From G963677485 sp942492855 (GTDB taxonomy: Bacteria; Armatimonadota; HRBIN16), in assembly GCA_942492855.1 (NCBI GenBank), contig OW818647.1, forward strand, positions 186,001 to 250,000: a stretch of DNA of 64,000 nucleotides, read 5' to 3'. Under the pieces are notes generated by a model. The model had not been told where the DNA came from and ran no database searches. It worked only from the letters and a program-made list of their open reading frames with translations. Made by a program: the position numbers and the translations under genes. Numbering within the stretch: the first letter of the stretch is position 1; each line of letters opens with the position of its first letter. Shown here piece by piece: positions 17,471 through 25,893 of the stretch.

Positions 17471-18253
17471 ATGTCATACCTATTCAGAGACCAATCCTGG
17501 CCCAAAATCCAGGAGCACATCGATAAGCAATCGCTGTTGATCCTGCCGATAGGCACCACCGAGGAGCACGGCCCTCATCTGCCGGTCGACACCGACGCCC
17601 GAATCGCGGAGGCCTTCGGCAACAGACTGGCCCAGGAGCTCTCACCCGCCATGCCGGTGCTGCTCATGGACACCATCCGTTACGGCTATTCCATGCAGAT
17701 CATGAAACAATGGCCCGGCACCATCGTGGTCAGAAGCCGCGTGTTCATGGATATGGTATTTGATATCTGCCGTTCCGTTCTGGACATGGGCTTCACCAAG
17801 CTTGTCATACTCGACTGCCACGGCCACCACAGCGGCCCGCTCAACACCGTCTCACGCGAACTCTGCGATGCCTGCGGTAAGGCGGTCTCCATCATCAGCC
17901 CCGCCCATATGTCGCGCGACGCGTTCAACGCCATCCGCAAATCACCGCAGGGTGGAGCCATCCACGCCTGCGAGTGGGAAACATCGCTCTGTCTGCACCT
18001 GAACCCTGAAGTGGTGGATATGTCGCTGGCAACCGATGTAGACCAGATGAACTATCACACGGAATTCGTGGCCGGTGACGGCTTCATGGGGCGACAGATG
18101 GTCACATGGTCGACCTGGTATCTGCAGCCCAGCCAGACTGGCACCTATGGATCGCCCACCTTCGCGACCGCCGAGACGGGCAAAATCGTGATGGATGCCG
18201 CGGTTGAGAACTCCACGCGGTTCCTGCACCAGTACTGGGAGTCCGGGAGGTAA
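17471..18253 (+). CDS. Creatininase-family amidohydrolase
   Basis: This 260-residue protein is full length for the creatininase family. The metal-binding residues are visible: TTEEHGPHLPVDTD (residues 29-42), LDCHGHHSG in the middle and HACEWETS in the last third, matching the usual Glu/His/Asp/His/Glu set for two divalent ions. Family members hydrolyse cyclic or linear amides, such as creatinine or formamide intermediates. Here the neighbours are sugar-type enzymes, so the substrate may be a lactam or amide of an amino sugar, which is inference. AGAGGAAG lies before the ATG. The next gene begins within a few bases of the stop. Confidence 0.85.
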   Translation: MSYLFRDQSWPKIQEHIDKQSLLILPIGTTEEHGPHLPVDTDARIAEAFGNRLAQELSPAMPVLLMDTIRYGYSMQIMKQWPGTIVVRSRVFMDMVFDICRSVLDMGFTKLVILDCHGHHSGPLNTVSRELCDACGKAVSIISPAHMSRDAFNAIRKSPQGGAIHACEWETSLCLHLNPEVVDMSLATDVDQMNYHTEFVAGDGFMGRQMVTWSTWYLQPSQTGTYGSPTFATAETGKIVMDAAVENSTRFLHQYWESGR

Positions 18254-18257
18254 GGCC

Positions 18258-19352
18258 ATCGAAAGCGCAGCTCGCACACTGCAATATAAGCCAGACTGGG
18301 CGATAGCCCAAAAGCGCTGGAACGCCTTCTGGGACTGCGGACCGACAGACAGACCGTGTCTTTGCGTCACCGCGCCACAGCCTGTCACGCTGCCGCCGGA
18401 ACCGGAGTACCACACGATGGAGGACTTCTACTTCGACCCGGAGTATATCACCAGCCGCATCCTCAGGATGATGGCGTCCACATGGTTTGGCGGCGAAACG
18501 GTTCCCTCCTACAACTATCTCATGGCGGGATATGCGCTGGGATGCGGGCCTGGGGTTGAGTTCGCGAAGGACACAGTGTGGCACCCCAGAAACTGGGCGA
18601 GCATTGATGAACCCGTGCCATGGCATCCGGGCCCGAATGACCCATGGCGCCCGAAGATGGAAAAACTGCTCAATCGTATCATTGAGGCCTCGAAAGGCAA
18701 GTTCCTGGTGGGTTACGTCTGCCAGACGATGATGAATGATCTGCTGGCTGTTTCGCGGGGCACCGAGCAGTTCCTTATCGACCTGGCAACCGATATGGAC
18801 ACCTGCGTCCTGCGGCTGCGCGAGACGCTCCCGCTCTGGCTGGAGGATATGGAGCACTTCAGTGCACTTGTGGATGCCCATCAACCGGGCTGCGGTCATG
18901 TGTGGGCTGACCTGTGGTCAGAGCAGCCGTTCGCTATTTCGCAGTCGGATATGTCCTGCATGGTCTCGAAGCATATGTTTGAGAGCTACGCGATAGCCGA
19001 AGTAGACTTCCTTGGTGAGCACTACGACCGCATCTGGTATCACCTTGATGGCCCGGGGGCTGTGCGCCATCTACCATCGCTACTGAGCCGTCCGCACATC
19101 CGAGCCATCCAATATGTGCCGGGTGACGGGGTACCGCCGAACGGGCCTCACTGGATGGAGGTCTACCGGCAGGTTCAAGATGCCGGCCGGTGCCTGGACA
19201 TTACCGTGCCGCTGGAGAATGTGGAGTATCTGGTTCGCCACTTGAGCCCTGAGGGGCTGCGCATCAACACCTCAACAGCCACCATCGCACAAGGCGAGGA
19301 GCTGCTCCAAACCGCTGTGAACTGGTGCGGTTCGGACTGGAGCAAGGCGTGA
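18258..19352 (+). CDS. Uroporphyrinogen decarboxylase-like (URO-D superfamily) protein
   Basis: The reading frame gives about 365 residues resembling the URO-D/MtaA barrel proteins found in catabolic clusters rather than heme enzymes: KPDWAIAQKRWNAFWDCGPTDRPCLCVTAP near the start, WYHLDGPGAVRHLPSLLS and IQYVPGDGVPP in the barrel, and a final GLRINTSTATIAQGEELL helix. Family relatives often handle methyl transfer or decarboxylation. The start is unusual. GGGAGG overlaps the creatininase stop and points to an ATC codon at 18258. The nearest in-frame ATG (18195) lies 59 nt inside the creatininase gene without a ribosome site and adds an unnatural leader. The function in the pathway is unknown. 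Confidence 0.65.
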   Translation: MESAARTLQYKPDWAIAQKRWNAFWDCGPTDRPCLCVTAPQPVTLPPEPEYHTMEDFYFDPEYITSRILRMMASTWFGGETVPSYNYLMAGYALGCGPGVEFAKDTVWHPRNWASIDEPVPWHPGPNDPWRPKMEKLLNRIIEASKGKFLVGYVCQTMMNDLLAVSRGTEQFLIDLATDMDTCVLRLRETLPLWLEDMEHFSALVDAHQPGCGHVWADLWSEQPFAISQSDMSCMVSKHMFESYAIAEVDFLGEHYDRIWYHLDGPGAVRHLPSLLSRPHIRAIQYVPGDGVPPNGPHWMEVYRQVQDAGRCLDITVPLENVEYLVRHLSPEGLRINTSTATIAQGEELLQTAVNWCGSDWSKA

Positions 19353-19399
19353 TATTGAGGTGTTTTTCAACACTCACCTGAAAGATCACCATACTTTAC

Positions 19400-19418
19400 C
19401 ATATTATGACATAATATG
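19400..19418. promoter_or_regulatory. 19-bp palindrome, likely DeoR-family operator
   Basis: CATATTATG-A-CATAATATG is a perfect 9-1-9 palindrome about 60 nt upstream of the DeoR-type regulator gene, in an AT-rich 128-bp gap. A second, looser CATATT...AATATATG pair follows at 19434-19450. The position suits autoregulation by the neighbouring regulator. Confidence 0.6.
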
Positions 19419-19480
19419 TTGATATATATGGCTCATATTGGTAATATATGGTGGAATACAAACGAAATGAGAGGTGTCCG

Positions 19481-20326
19481 TTGAGTTCTATCCGACCGGA
19501 GCAACCGGCGGTCATCGCAGAAGACCGCCGACAAAAGATTGTGGAACGCATCCTGCTGCAAGGCTCGGTGACGGTCAATGAACTGGCTGACACGCTGGCC
19601 GTTGGTGCGAACACCATCCGCCGCGACCTCGAGCTTCTGGACAAAGAGGGCAAGCTTCGGCGATCCTATGGCGGCGCGGTGGCGATCAAAAGTGCTAGCC
19701 CACGTCCGCCGTATGAGCAGACCCGCAACGAATACATGCTCGAAAAGTCATGGATCGGCCAGGCGGCTCTCTCATATATACCCGACTCGGGTACGGTATT
19801 CCTGGGATCGGGCAGCACCACCTACCAACTGGCATCGAAATGGTGCCCTTCACCACAAGTGCATATCTTGACCAACTCCCTTGAGAACGTACTTTGCCTG
19901 ACCAGCAACGGAGTGGAGTGCGTGGACTTCCCTGGCGGTAGCATCCGGCGGGAGTGCCTCGAATCGGACATGTCGATGTCCCGCGATATCCTGGACGGGC
20001 TCTATTGGGATGTCACCATCATGGGAGTGGAGGCGATCGACCCTGTGCGGGGCATTACCGCACTCGACCGCTCCGGTGCGGAGCTGCAGCGGCTGATCAT
20101 CGAGCATGGCGAAAAGGTGATCGTGCTCTGCGACTCATCGAAGCTCGATCGGTTCGCCTATGCGCGCGTAGGGCCGGTCAGTATGATGGATATGCTCATC
20201 ACCGATCCGGGTATCAGTCCTGAAACCATCAAAGCTTTTAACCTGGCAGGCGTGGAAGTGGTGGTCGCAGCGGCAACGAACGAGCTGCGGCAGCACCACC
20301 CGCCGACCAATGACGTATTCGACTGA
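19481..20326 (+). CDS. DeoR-family transcriptional regulator
   Basis: The protein is 281 residues from a TTG at 19481 with AGAGG six bases upstream; an ATG 33 nt earlier has no ribosome site. An N-terminal DeoR helix-turn-helix (TVNELADTLAVGANTIRRDLELLDKEGKLRR) is followed by the signature YGGAV and the ISOCOT-type effector domain (GSGSTTYQLA, ILTNSLENV, GVEAIDPVRGIT, VLCDSSKLDRFAYARVGP). Such repressors sense sugar phosphates, so it likely controls this catabolic cluster in response to a kinase product. A perfect palindrome lies just upstream. The aminotransferase gene begins 13 nt after its stop. Confidence 0.9.
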   Translation: MSSIRPEQPAVIAEDRRQKIVERILLQGSVTVNELADTLAVGANTIRRDLELLDKEGKLRRSYGGAVAIKSASPRPPYEQTRNEYMLEKSWIGQAALSYIPDSGTVFLGSGSTTYQLASKWCPSPQVHILTNSLENVLCLTSNGVECVDFPGGSIRRECLESDMSMSRDILDGLYWDVTIMGVEAIDPVRGITALDRSGAELQRLIIEHGEKVIVLCDSSKLDRFAYARVGPVSMMDMLITDPGISPETIKAFNLAGVEVVVAAATNELRQHHPPTNDVFD

Positions 20327-20339
20327 GGAGGCAACCGAC

Positions 20340-21725
20340 ATGGAACGACCATCCACCTATGGAACCTATGATCCTGCGCCATACAACCTGGACCTCTCCG
20401 TTTGGCCTGAGCTAGTGAGTTCACAAATCCCCGGCCCGCTGAGTGTGGATATGCACTCCAAGGCGTGCGAGTATATCAGGGGCCTGTCAGGACAGGTCAA
20501 ACTGTTCCCCGTGGTGTTCGAAAGCGGCAAAGGCTGCACCCTGCAGGATGTAGACGGCAACAAATACATCGACTTCTCCAGCGGTATCTATGTCACCACC
20601 CTGGGTCACTGCCATCCCAAGGTGTCCGAAGCGGTCGCGAAGGCAGCCAACACCTTGATGAACGCTCATGACTTCACCACCCCCATCAAAATGAAGCTGC
20701 TGGAAAAGCTCATTGACGTGCTGCCCGGTGACCTGAAAGGCGTACAGTTGTATGACTCCGGCACCACCGCTGTGGAAGCTGGCCTCCGAACCTGCCGCGC
20801 AGCCACCGGCAAGTATGAGTTCATCTCGTGCTTCAAAGACTTCCATGGCAAGAGCGGCCACTCGATGAGCCTGGCCAACATGACCAAACTCAGCGGTTAC
20901 GGACGCTCTCAGGGCTTCTACATGGTGCCGCGGCCCGACACCTATCGGCCATGGTGGAGCCGTGAAGATGGCTCGATCGACACCGAAAAGTATCTTGAGT
21001 TCTACGATGAATACATCAAGAACGCCACCACCAATCAGGTTGCGGCCTTCGTGCTGGAGCCCATCCAGGGCTGGGGTGGTTCGATCATGCCACCGGATGA
21101 CTTCTTCCCCAAACTCTCCGCTTTCTGTAAACAGCGCGGCATTCTGTTGTTCGCAGATGAAGTGCTCACAAGCTGGGGCCGCACCGGTAAATACCTGTGT
21201 ATGGAGCACTGGGACGTGGTGCCGGATGTGGTCACACTGGGCAAGGGATTTGGCAACGGCTTCCCTGTCACGGCGATGGTCGTGCGTGAGGAGTACGCCG
21301 ACGCGGTGGACAAGATCAGCGCCTCCACTAGCTACGGCGGAAACCCGATGGCTTGTGCTGCTGCCCTGGCGTCCATTGAAGTGATCGAAGAAGAGGGTCT
21401 GCTGGCGCATGCGAAGGAGCTGGAAGATATCTTCCGTGCGAAGATGTCCGATTGGACAACCAAATATGCCATCGTGGGTGACTGCCGCGTGAAAGGCTGC
21501 CTGATGGGCGTAGAACTTGTGAAAGACAAAGCCACCAAGGAGCCATTTGACGAAGCCGGCAAGCTGGTTTACCAAGCCGCTTTCCGTAAAGGGCTGGCTT
21601 GGATTCCCGCTGGCCACATTCTACGGATGAGCCCGCCCATCATCATGCCGAACGAAGTGGCGATCAAAGCGATGGACATCATCGAAGAGTCCATCGCCGA
21701 AGTCCAGACCAAGCTGGGGTATTAG
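20340..21725 (+). CDS. Class III PLP-dependent aminotransferase
   Basis: This 461-residue protein starts at the ATG at 20340 behind GAGGAGG; a longer upstream frame runs into the regulator gene. It is a typical fold-type I class III aminotransferase: SSGIYVTTLGHCHPKV near residue 80, DSGTTAVEAGLR at 139-150, FADEVLTSWGRTG with the PLP-binding Asp273, and Lys302 in TLGKGFGNGFPV as Schiff-base lysine. Relatives act on omega-amino acids, 4-aminobutyrate or glutamate-semialdehyde-like substrates. Its place between a DeoR regulator and an oxidoreductase suggests transamination of an amino-sugar or amino-acid intermediate of the cluster. Confidence 0.9.
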   Translation: MERPSTYGTYDPAPYNLDLSVWPELVSSQIPGPLSVDMHSKACEYIRGLSGQVKLFPVVFESGKGCTLQDVDGNKYIDFSSGIYVTTLGHCHPKVSEAVAKAANTLMNAHDFTTPIKMKLLEKLIDVLPGDLKGVQLYDSGTTAVEAGLRTCRAATGKYEFISCFKDFHGKSGHSMSLANMTKLSGYGRSQGFYMVPRPDTYRPWWSREDGSIDTEKYLEFYDEYIKNATTNQVAAFVLEPIQGWGGSIMPPDDFFPKLSAFCKQRGILLFADEVLTSWGRTGKYLCMEHWDVVPDVVTLGKGFGNGFPVTAMVVREEYADAVDKISASTSYGGNPMACAAALASIEVIEEEGLLAHAKELEDIFRAKMSDWTTKYAIVGDCRVKGCLMGVELVKDKATKEPFDEAGKLVYQAAFRKGLAWIPAGHILRMSPPIIMPNEVAIKAMDIIEESIAEVQTKLGY

Positions 21726-21728
21726 CAA

Positions 21729-22877
21729 TTGAGAACGTTGAAGTTCGGAATCATTGGCTGCGGGCTCATGGGCAGGGAGCTCGCAAGTGCCACCGCGCGC
21801 TGGTGCCACCTGCCCGGCATGGACGTGCGTCCTGAGCTGGTCGCCGTCTGCTCAAGACAAGACGCGTCACGAGCCTGGTTCACGGAAAACTTCAGCTCGG
21901 TCACACAGTCCACTCCCGACTACCGGGAGCTGCTGGCCAACCCCGAGGTTGAGCTGGTGTATTGCGCGGTGCCGCATAACCTGCACCAGCAGTTCTACTG
22001 CGACATCATCGCGGCTGGCAAGCACCTGCTGGGTGAGAAGCCCTTTGGCATCGACATGGCCGCGAACACAGCCATACTGGAGTGCATCGCGGCCCATCCG
22101 AATGTGTTCGTTCGCTGTTCGTCCGAGTTCCCCTTCGTGCCCGCGGTGCAGCGGATGTGTAATATGATCGAAGCCGGTGAGATCGGTGAAATCATCGAGG
22201 TCAACGCTGGATTCAAGCACTCCAGCGACCTGGATGCCAGCAAACCCATCAACTGGAAGCGCATCATCGAGTTCAACGGCGAGTATGGCTGCATGGGCGA
22301 TTTGGGCATGCACGTCTGCCATGTGCCGTTCCGTGCGGGCTGGCTGCCGAAGAACGTGCGTGCGGTGCTGTCCAACCTGGTGCCTGAACGGCCTGACGGC
22401 AAGGGTGGAGTGGTCCCCTGCGAAACCTGGGATAACGCCACGCTGCTATGTGAGGCGTCGAACCCCACGACAGGCGGCCGCTTCCCGCTCACCATCAAGA
22501 CCCAACGAATCGCACCCGGCGAAAAAGACACCTGGTACTGCGAAGTGATCGGGATGCGCAAGAGCGTGAAATACTCGTCGAAGAACACCAATTCGATTCA
22601 GATACTGGACTATTCCCAAGGCGGTGAGCAGGCCTGGCAGCAGATCGATATGGGTCATGAGACCGCCTTCAAGAGCATCACCGGCGGAATTTTCGAGTTC
22701 GGGTTCTCCGATTCGATGCTTCAGATGTGGGCCGCGTTCCTATACGAGCTGGCGCACGGCCAGCCGTTAAAGCGGTTCGCAGGCTGCGTCACGCCCGAAG
22801 AGACCGCGCTGAGTCACCGCCTCTTCACCGCAGCGCTGCAGTCGCACCGCGACAGCAGCACGGTCGCATTGGAGTAG
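21729..22877 (+). CDS. Gfo/Idh/MocA-family oxidoreductase
   Basis: The 382-residue protein starts with TTG three bases after the aminotransferase stop. The N-terminal Rossmann fold has GIIGCGLMG (7-15) for NAD(P). The family's catalytic Lys lies in GEKPFG (residues 102-107), and a C-terminal alpha/beta substrate domain follows (EYGCMGDLGMHVCHVPF). Members oxidise or reduce hydroxyl groups of sugars, inositols and their derivatives. It is the last gene of the catabolic cluster and is followed directly by a strong terminator hairpin. Confidence 0.9.
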   Translation: MRTLKFGIIGCGLMGRELASATARWCHLPGMDVRPELVAVCSRQDASRAWFTENFSSVTQSTPDYRELLANPEVELVYCAVPHNLHQQFYCDIIAAGKHLLGEKPFGIDMAANTAILECIAAHPNVFVRCSSEFPFVPAVQRMCNMIEAGEIGEIIEVNAGFKHSSDLDASKPINWKRIIEFNGEYGCMGDLGMHVCHVPFRAGWLPKNVRAVLSNLVPERPDGKGGVVPCETWDNATLLCEASNPTTGGRFPLTIKTQRIAPGEKDTWYCEVIGMRKSVKYSSKNTNSIQILDYSQGGEQAWQQIDMGHETAFKSITGGIFEFGFSDSMLQMWAAFLYELAHGQPLKRFAGCVTPEETALSHRLFTAALQSHRDSSTVALE

Positions 22878-22944
22878 AAGGATGGGTTACGGCGCCCAAA
22901 TGGGGATCGCAGAACTCCAGGTTTTCGAGTAGACACCTCATTCG

Positions 22945-22979
22945 CTGGTAGTGCCAGATCAAGGCACTACCAGTCGTTT
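22945..22979 (+). terminator. Rho-independent terminator after the catabolic cluster
   Basis: CTGGTAGTGCC (22945-22955) and GGCACTACCAG (22963-22973) form a perfect 11-bp stem with a 7-nt loop, followed by TCGTTTT on the plus strand. It ends the oxidoreductase transcript and overlaps the stop of the convergent hydrolase gene. Confidence 0.75.
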
Positions 22980-24499
22980 TGCAGCAGCCACTGGACGCTG
23001 CTGATGGTGTCGGGCTCATCATCAAAGCTTCCGTGGCTGGTCGATTTTGAGATTGCTCCATCACCGCCATCTACCTCTGACCAGACCGTGCGATGCGAAG
23101 CGGCACTGAAGAAACCTCGAGCCCACTCCAAACTGGGATAGTGCGCGGCATCATAACAAGCCGTGCGCACATAATACCTCTGCATACCAAGTAATGGCTT
23201 GTCGCTTTCGTCCTCCAAAACACCTGAGACGAAGTAGAGCAGTGAGCTGGGGTATGCCACCTTGGCGATCGGTCCTAAAACATCCTTAGCCATTGCGTCG
23301 GCCAGTTCGAGGGGGTCCTTCATCCCAAACAAACACATATTGCCCACTAAAGCTGAGCATGTAGTCATCGCCCTCTTGAACTCATCGAAGCTGACTGCGG
23401 GTGCCAGTAGAATGATGTCAAACTTGACCCCGGCAGGCAGCACATTTTGGGCCGCGTTGAGGAAGTTGCAGATGTAGATAGCACCTGTCGAGTGGCCCAC
23501 AAGCGTGATCTTTGGTAATGGCAGACCGTCTTCAAGCTGTTTCGCCAACCGAGCCAGGAACTCTCTGCCGCCTGGCTCATGCCCGGGCTCTACAACATCT
23601 GAAAAGGCATCTGCCGTATCCTTCTTCATCTGGTCCCAAAGAAGCTGCTTGCCGATCTTGGCCACATAGTACGCTTTATATACTTCTTCGGCCACCGTGG
23701 CATACAACCTGTGGTCACGCCCCTTCAGGTAGCGTTTGACCACCTCCAAAAGGATCATAGCGATCATCCCTACCGCACCTTGCAGCGACTTTTGTGGGAT
23801 GCCTCCAAAACGTGACAACCCCTTCAGCTCATCCAAAGTAACGCGATCCATCGAGCTCACATCGGGGTTGCAGGCCTCCCCTTCCAACAGATTTCGGCTC
23901 TCATCTCTCGGAGTCAGCCTCGCCAGCACATCCTGAAACCGCTGGTCCTGTGCGAGGTCCTGCTCGATGAACTCCATATCGTCGGCAGTGAGGTCGGCTA
24001 CGGAATCGGTGGGTTTACCTGACGTCAGCAGCTCAAAGTCTTGCGACGGAGGTTCAGTCATCTCGTTGGAAAACCACCTGTCGAACTGGTAAGCGACCTG
24101 CTCGCTGTCGATCTGCATTGACTCGGGTCGTAGGCCATCAGGCACCCCAAGCTTTCGCTTCGTGTATTCGGACACCTTGCGGATGATTTCATGGAAGATA
24201 CTTTCGCCAGCAATGTCGTGCAGGTTGTTACAAACCGACTCCCACGGACCGGATTCCCAGATGAAGAACACCGGATAGGCCTTTGCCTCAGTGTAGGGTT
24301 TTGTGAGCCCCTCAACAATCTTCTTGCCCGCCTGATAGGAAACCAGCCCTCCATGAAAGTGGATCACCATGCGCTCAAGTCCGCTCTCCGAGTAGCTCTT
24401 GAGAAGCGCATCGATGTCATCCGCCTGGGTGTCCGTCTTGTTGGAGAACTTACCATCCTTTAGATGGATGCAGTGCAGCTTGTCCAGCTTCTCGCCCAT
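22967..24499 (-). CDS. Alpha/beta-hydrolase, esterase/lipase-like
   Basis: This is a 510-residue protein started at the ATG at 24499 behind GGGGGAG. The N-terminal MVIHFHGGLV gives the oxyanion-hole region, and GHSTG (335-339), inside ITLVGHSTGAIYICNFL, is the nucleophile elbow of a serine hydrolase. Between them lies a long helical insertion of about 230 residues rich in acidic and basic residues. A late Asp and a His near the C-terminus could complete the triad, but I cannot assign them with certainty. No signal peptide is seen, so it should be cytoplasmic. It is transcribed alone, convergent with the catabolic cluster. A lipase-like or peptide-processing role is possible. Confidence 0.75.
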   Translation of the reverse strand: MGEKLDKLHCIHLKDGKFSNKTDTQADDIDALLKSYSESGLERMVIHFHGGLVSYQAGKKIVEGLTKPYTEAKAYPVFFIWESGPWESVCNNLHDIAGESIFHEIIRKVSEYTKRKLGVPDGLRPESMQIDSEQVAYQFDRWFSNEMTEPPSQDFELLTSGKPTDSVADLTADDMEFIEQDLAQDQRFQDVLARLTPRDESRNLLEGEACNPDVSSMDRVTLDELKGLSRFGGIPQKSLQGAVGMIAMILLEVVKRYLKGRDHRLYATVAEEVYKAYYVAKIGKQLLWDQMKKDTADAFSDVVEPGHEPGGREFLARLAKQLEDGLPLPKITLVGHSTGAIYICNFLNAAQNVLPAGVKFDIILLAPAVSFDEFKRAMTTCSALVGNMCLFGMKDPLELADAMAKDVLGPIAKVAYPSSLLYFVSGVLEDESDKPLLGMQRYYVRTACYDAAHYPSLEWARGFFSAASHRTVWSEVDGGDGAISKSTSHGSFDDEPDTISSVQWLLQNDW

Positions 24500-24739
24500 A
24501 GTGCTCACTCCCCCTTCGCGTGTTCCACCTGTCATCGACCGGCTGTAGTCATATTACCCGTTTTCTGATCTGACGCAGGCTGGCATTAGTGCTGGATTCG
24601 TGGCTGGTGCAGCGGATGTGAGGCAACTAATTCCGTATTTACCTCGGCGTTCGTCGAGCGGGCTGAGAAATTATGGTTCTGATGTCCGCACCTTTCGCCA
24701 TCAAACAGACGCCTTTTCCACCCCTCCGCACAAGCCTAC

Positions 24740-24834
24740 TTGACTTTGGGATTCGATATCCTGCATAGTTATGTTATATGCGAACCTGCAAGCACTGAAT
24801 CCCGCGGCCACACCCTTATTCATTTGGGCCGCGG
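24740..24834 (+). promoter_or_regulatory. Promoter and leader hairpin of the STAS-GPP34 gene
   Basis: TTGACT (24740-24745) and CATAGT (24764-24769) are spaced 18 nt apart. In the transcribed leader, CCGCGGCC (24802-24809) pairs perfectly with GGCCGCGG (24827-24834) around a 17-nt loop; no T-run follows, so it is not a simple terminator. The rest of the 356-bp gap 24500-24855 shows nothing I can name. Confidence 0.5.
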
Positions 24835-24855
24835 TCTACCGCATGAGGAGAGAGT

Positions 24856-25881
24856 ATGACAATCGACGAAAGTATTCATGGGAACACCACTGTACTAAAA
24901 CTGCAGGGCCGAATTGATGCCACCAGCGTGTCGGATACGGAAAAACACCTCACAGGCGCGTATGACCGAGGTGTCCGGCAGATGATTCTTGACCTTTCGG
25001 GTGTGGAATACATCAGCAGCGCCGGTCTGCGAGTGCTGCTCTCCTCAGCGCGGCGTCTGCAGCAGGGCAAGGGCAAGCTGGTCATCGCCTCACCGTCGGC
25101 TCAGGCCAAGCACATCCTGGACATGGCGGGCTTCTCAGCCATCATCCCGGTCATCGACAGTATCGACGATGCGATCGGCAGTTACGCCCCGCCCAAGGAA
25201 AAGACGGCCTCCGAGCCGATGATGCTCAGCTTCGCGGAGGAAATCTACCTTCTCGCTCTTGACGATAAGCAGGGCGATATCAAGTCGCTCCCTGCCTCCG
25301 CACTCGATTACGCGCTCTCAGGTGCGCTGCTGATGGAGCTGGCGATCAAGGACCGAATCGACACCGACCCCGAAGGCCTCAAAATCACATCTCCCGAACC
25401 GACCAAAGACCCGCTGCTAGACTACGCCCTGGAGAAAATGAAGCTGCAATCAGTCCCGCAGCCCACATCGGTGTGGTTGAACGACTTCGCCAATCGGGCC
25501 GAACGGCTGCAGAAGCGGGTCTTAACCCGGCTGATTGACAGATCAATCCTGAAACAAGAAGATCGCAAAGTGCTCTGGGTGTTCAACGTGCGCCGGTATC
25601 CCACTCAAGACAACTGCGAAGTGAAGGAAGTGCGTGAACGGCTTCGCGACATCATCCTCAGCGGTGATATCCCAGACCCTCGCGATGTCGTGCTGATCAG
25701 CCTGGGCAACGCATGCGGGCTTCTCGACGACCTCTTTACTGAAGAGGAAATCCCAGCCGCCACTGCCCGCATCGCCATCCTGGAAAAGATGGACCTGATC
25801 GGCCAGGAGACCACCATCGCCATTCATGAGATTCAAAATGCGCTGGCGTTGATGTCCACGCATATGATGTGGAGCATGTGA
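24856..25881 (+). CDS. STAS-GPP34 fusion protein
   Basis: This is a 341-residue soluble protein with two domains. Residues 1-110 are a STAS (anti-sigma-factor-antagonist-type) domain with the phosphorylatable SSAG motif at 54-57 (VEYISSAGLRVLL). Residues about 122-330 match GPP34, the family of Golgi phosphoprotein 3 and its bacterial relatives: MLSFAEEIYLLALDDKQGD, ALSGALLMELAIKDRI, DPLLDYALEKM, RLIDRSILKQE, RERLRDIIL and DVVLISLGNACGLLDDLF follow the family order. GPP34 proteins bind acidic membrane lipids and sort membrane enzymes in eukaryotes; bacterial roles are largely unknown. STAS phosphorylation could gate membrane binding, which is inference. Strong GAGGAGAG site. The next gene starts 12 nt after the stop. 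Confidence 0.8.
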   Translation: MTIDESIHGNTTVLKLQGRIDATSVSDTEKHLTGAYDRGVRQMILDLSGVEYISSAGLRVLLSSARRLQQGKGKLVIASPSAQAKHILDMAGFSAIIPVIDSIDDAIGSYAPPKEKTASEPMMLSFAEEIYLLALDDKQGDIKSLPASALDYALSGALLMELAIKDRIDTDPEGLKITSPEPTKDPLLDYALEKMKLQSVPQPTSVWLNDFANRAERLQKRVLTRLIDRSILKQEDRKVLWVFNVRRYPTQDNCEVKEVRERLRDIILSGDIPDPRDVVLISLGNACGLLDDLFTEEEIPAATARIAILEKMDLIGQETTIAIHEIQNALALMSTHMMWSM

Positions 25882-25893
25882 CAGGAGAAAATG

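Noticed and set aside
20487..21617. 376-codon frame antisense to the aminotransferase
   Set aside because: The coding strand has a full PLP enzyme with its catalytic Lys; the antisense peptide is compositionally odd (His/Val-rich) and typical of GC-rich shadow frames.
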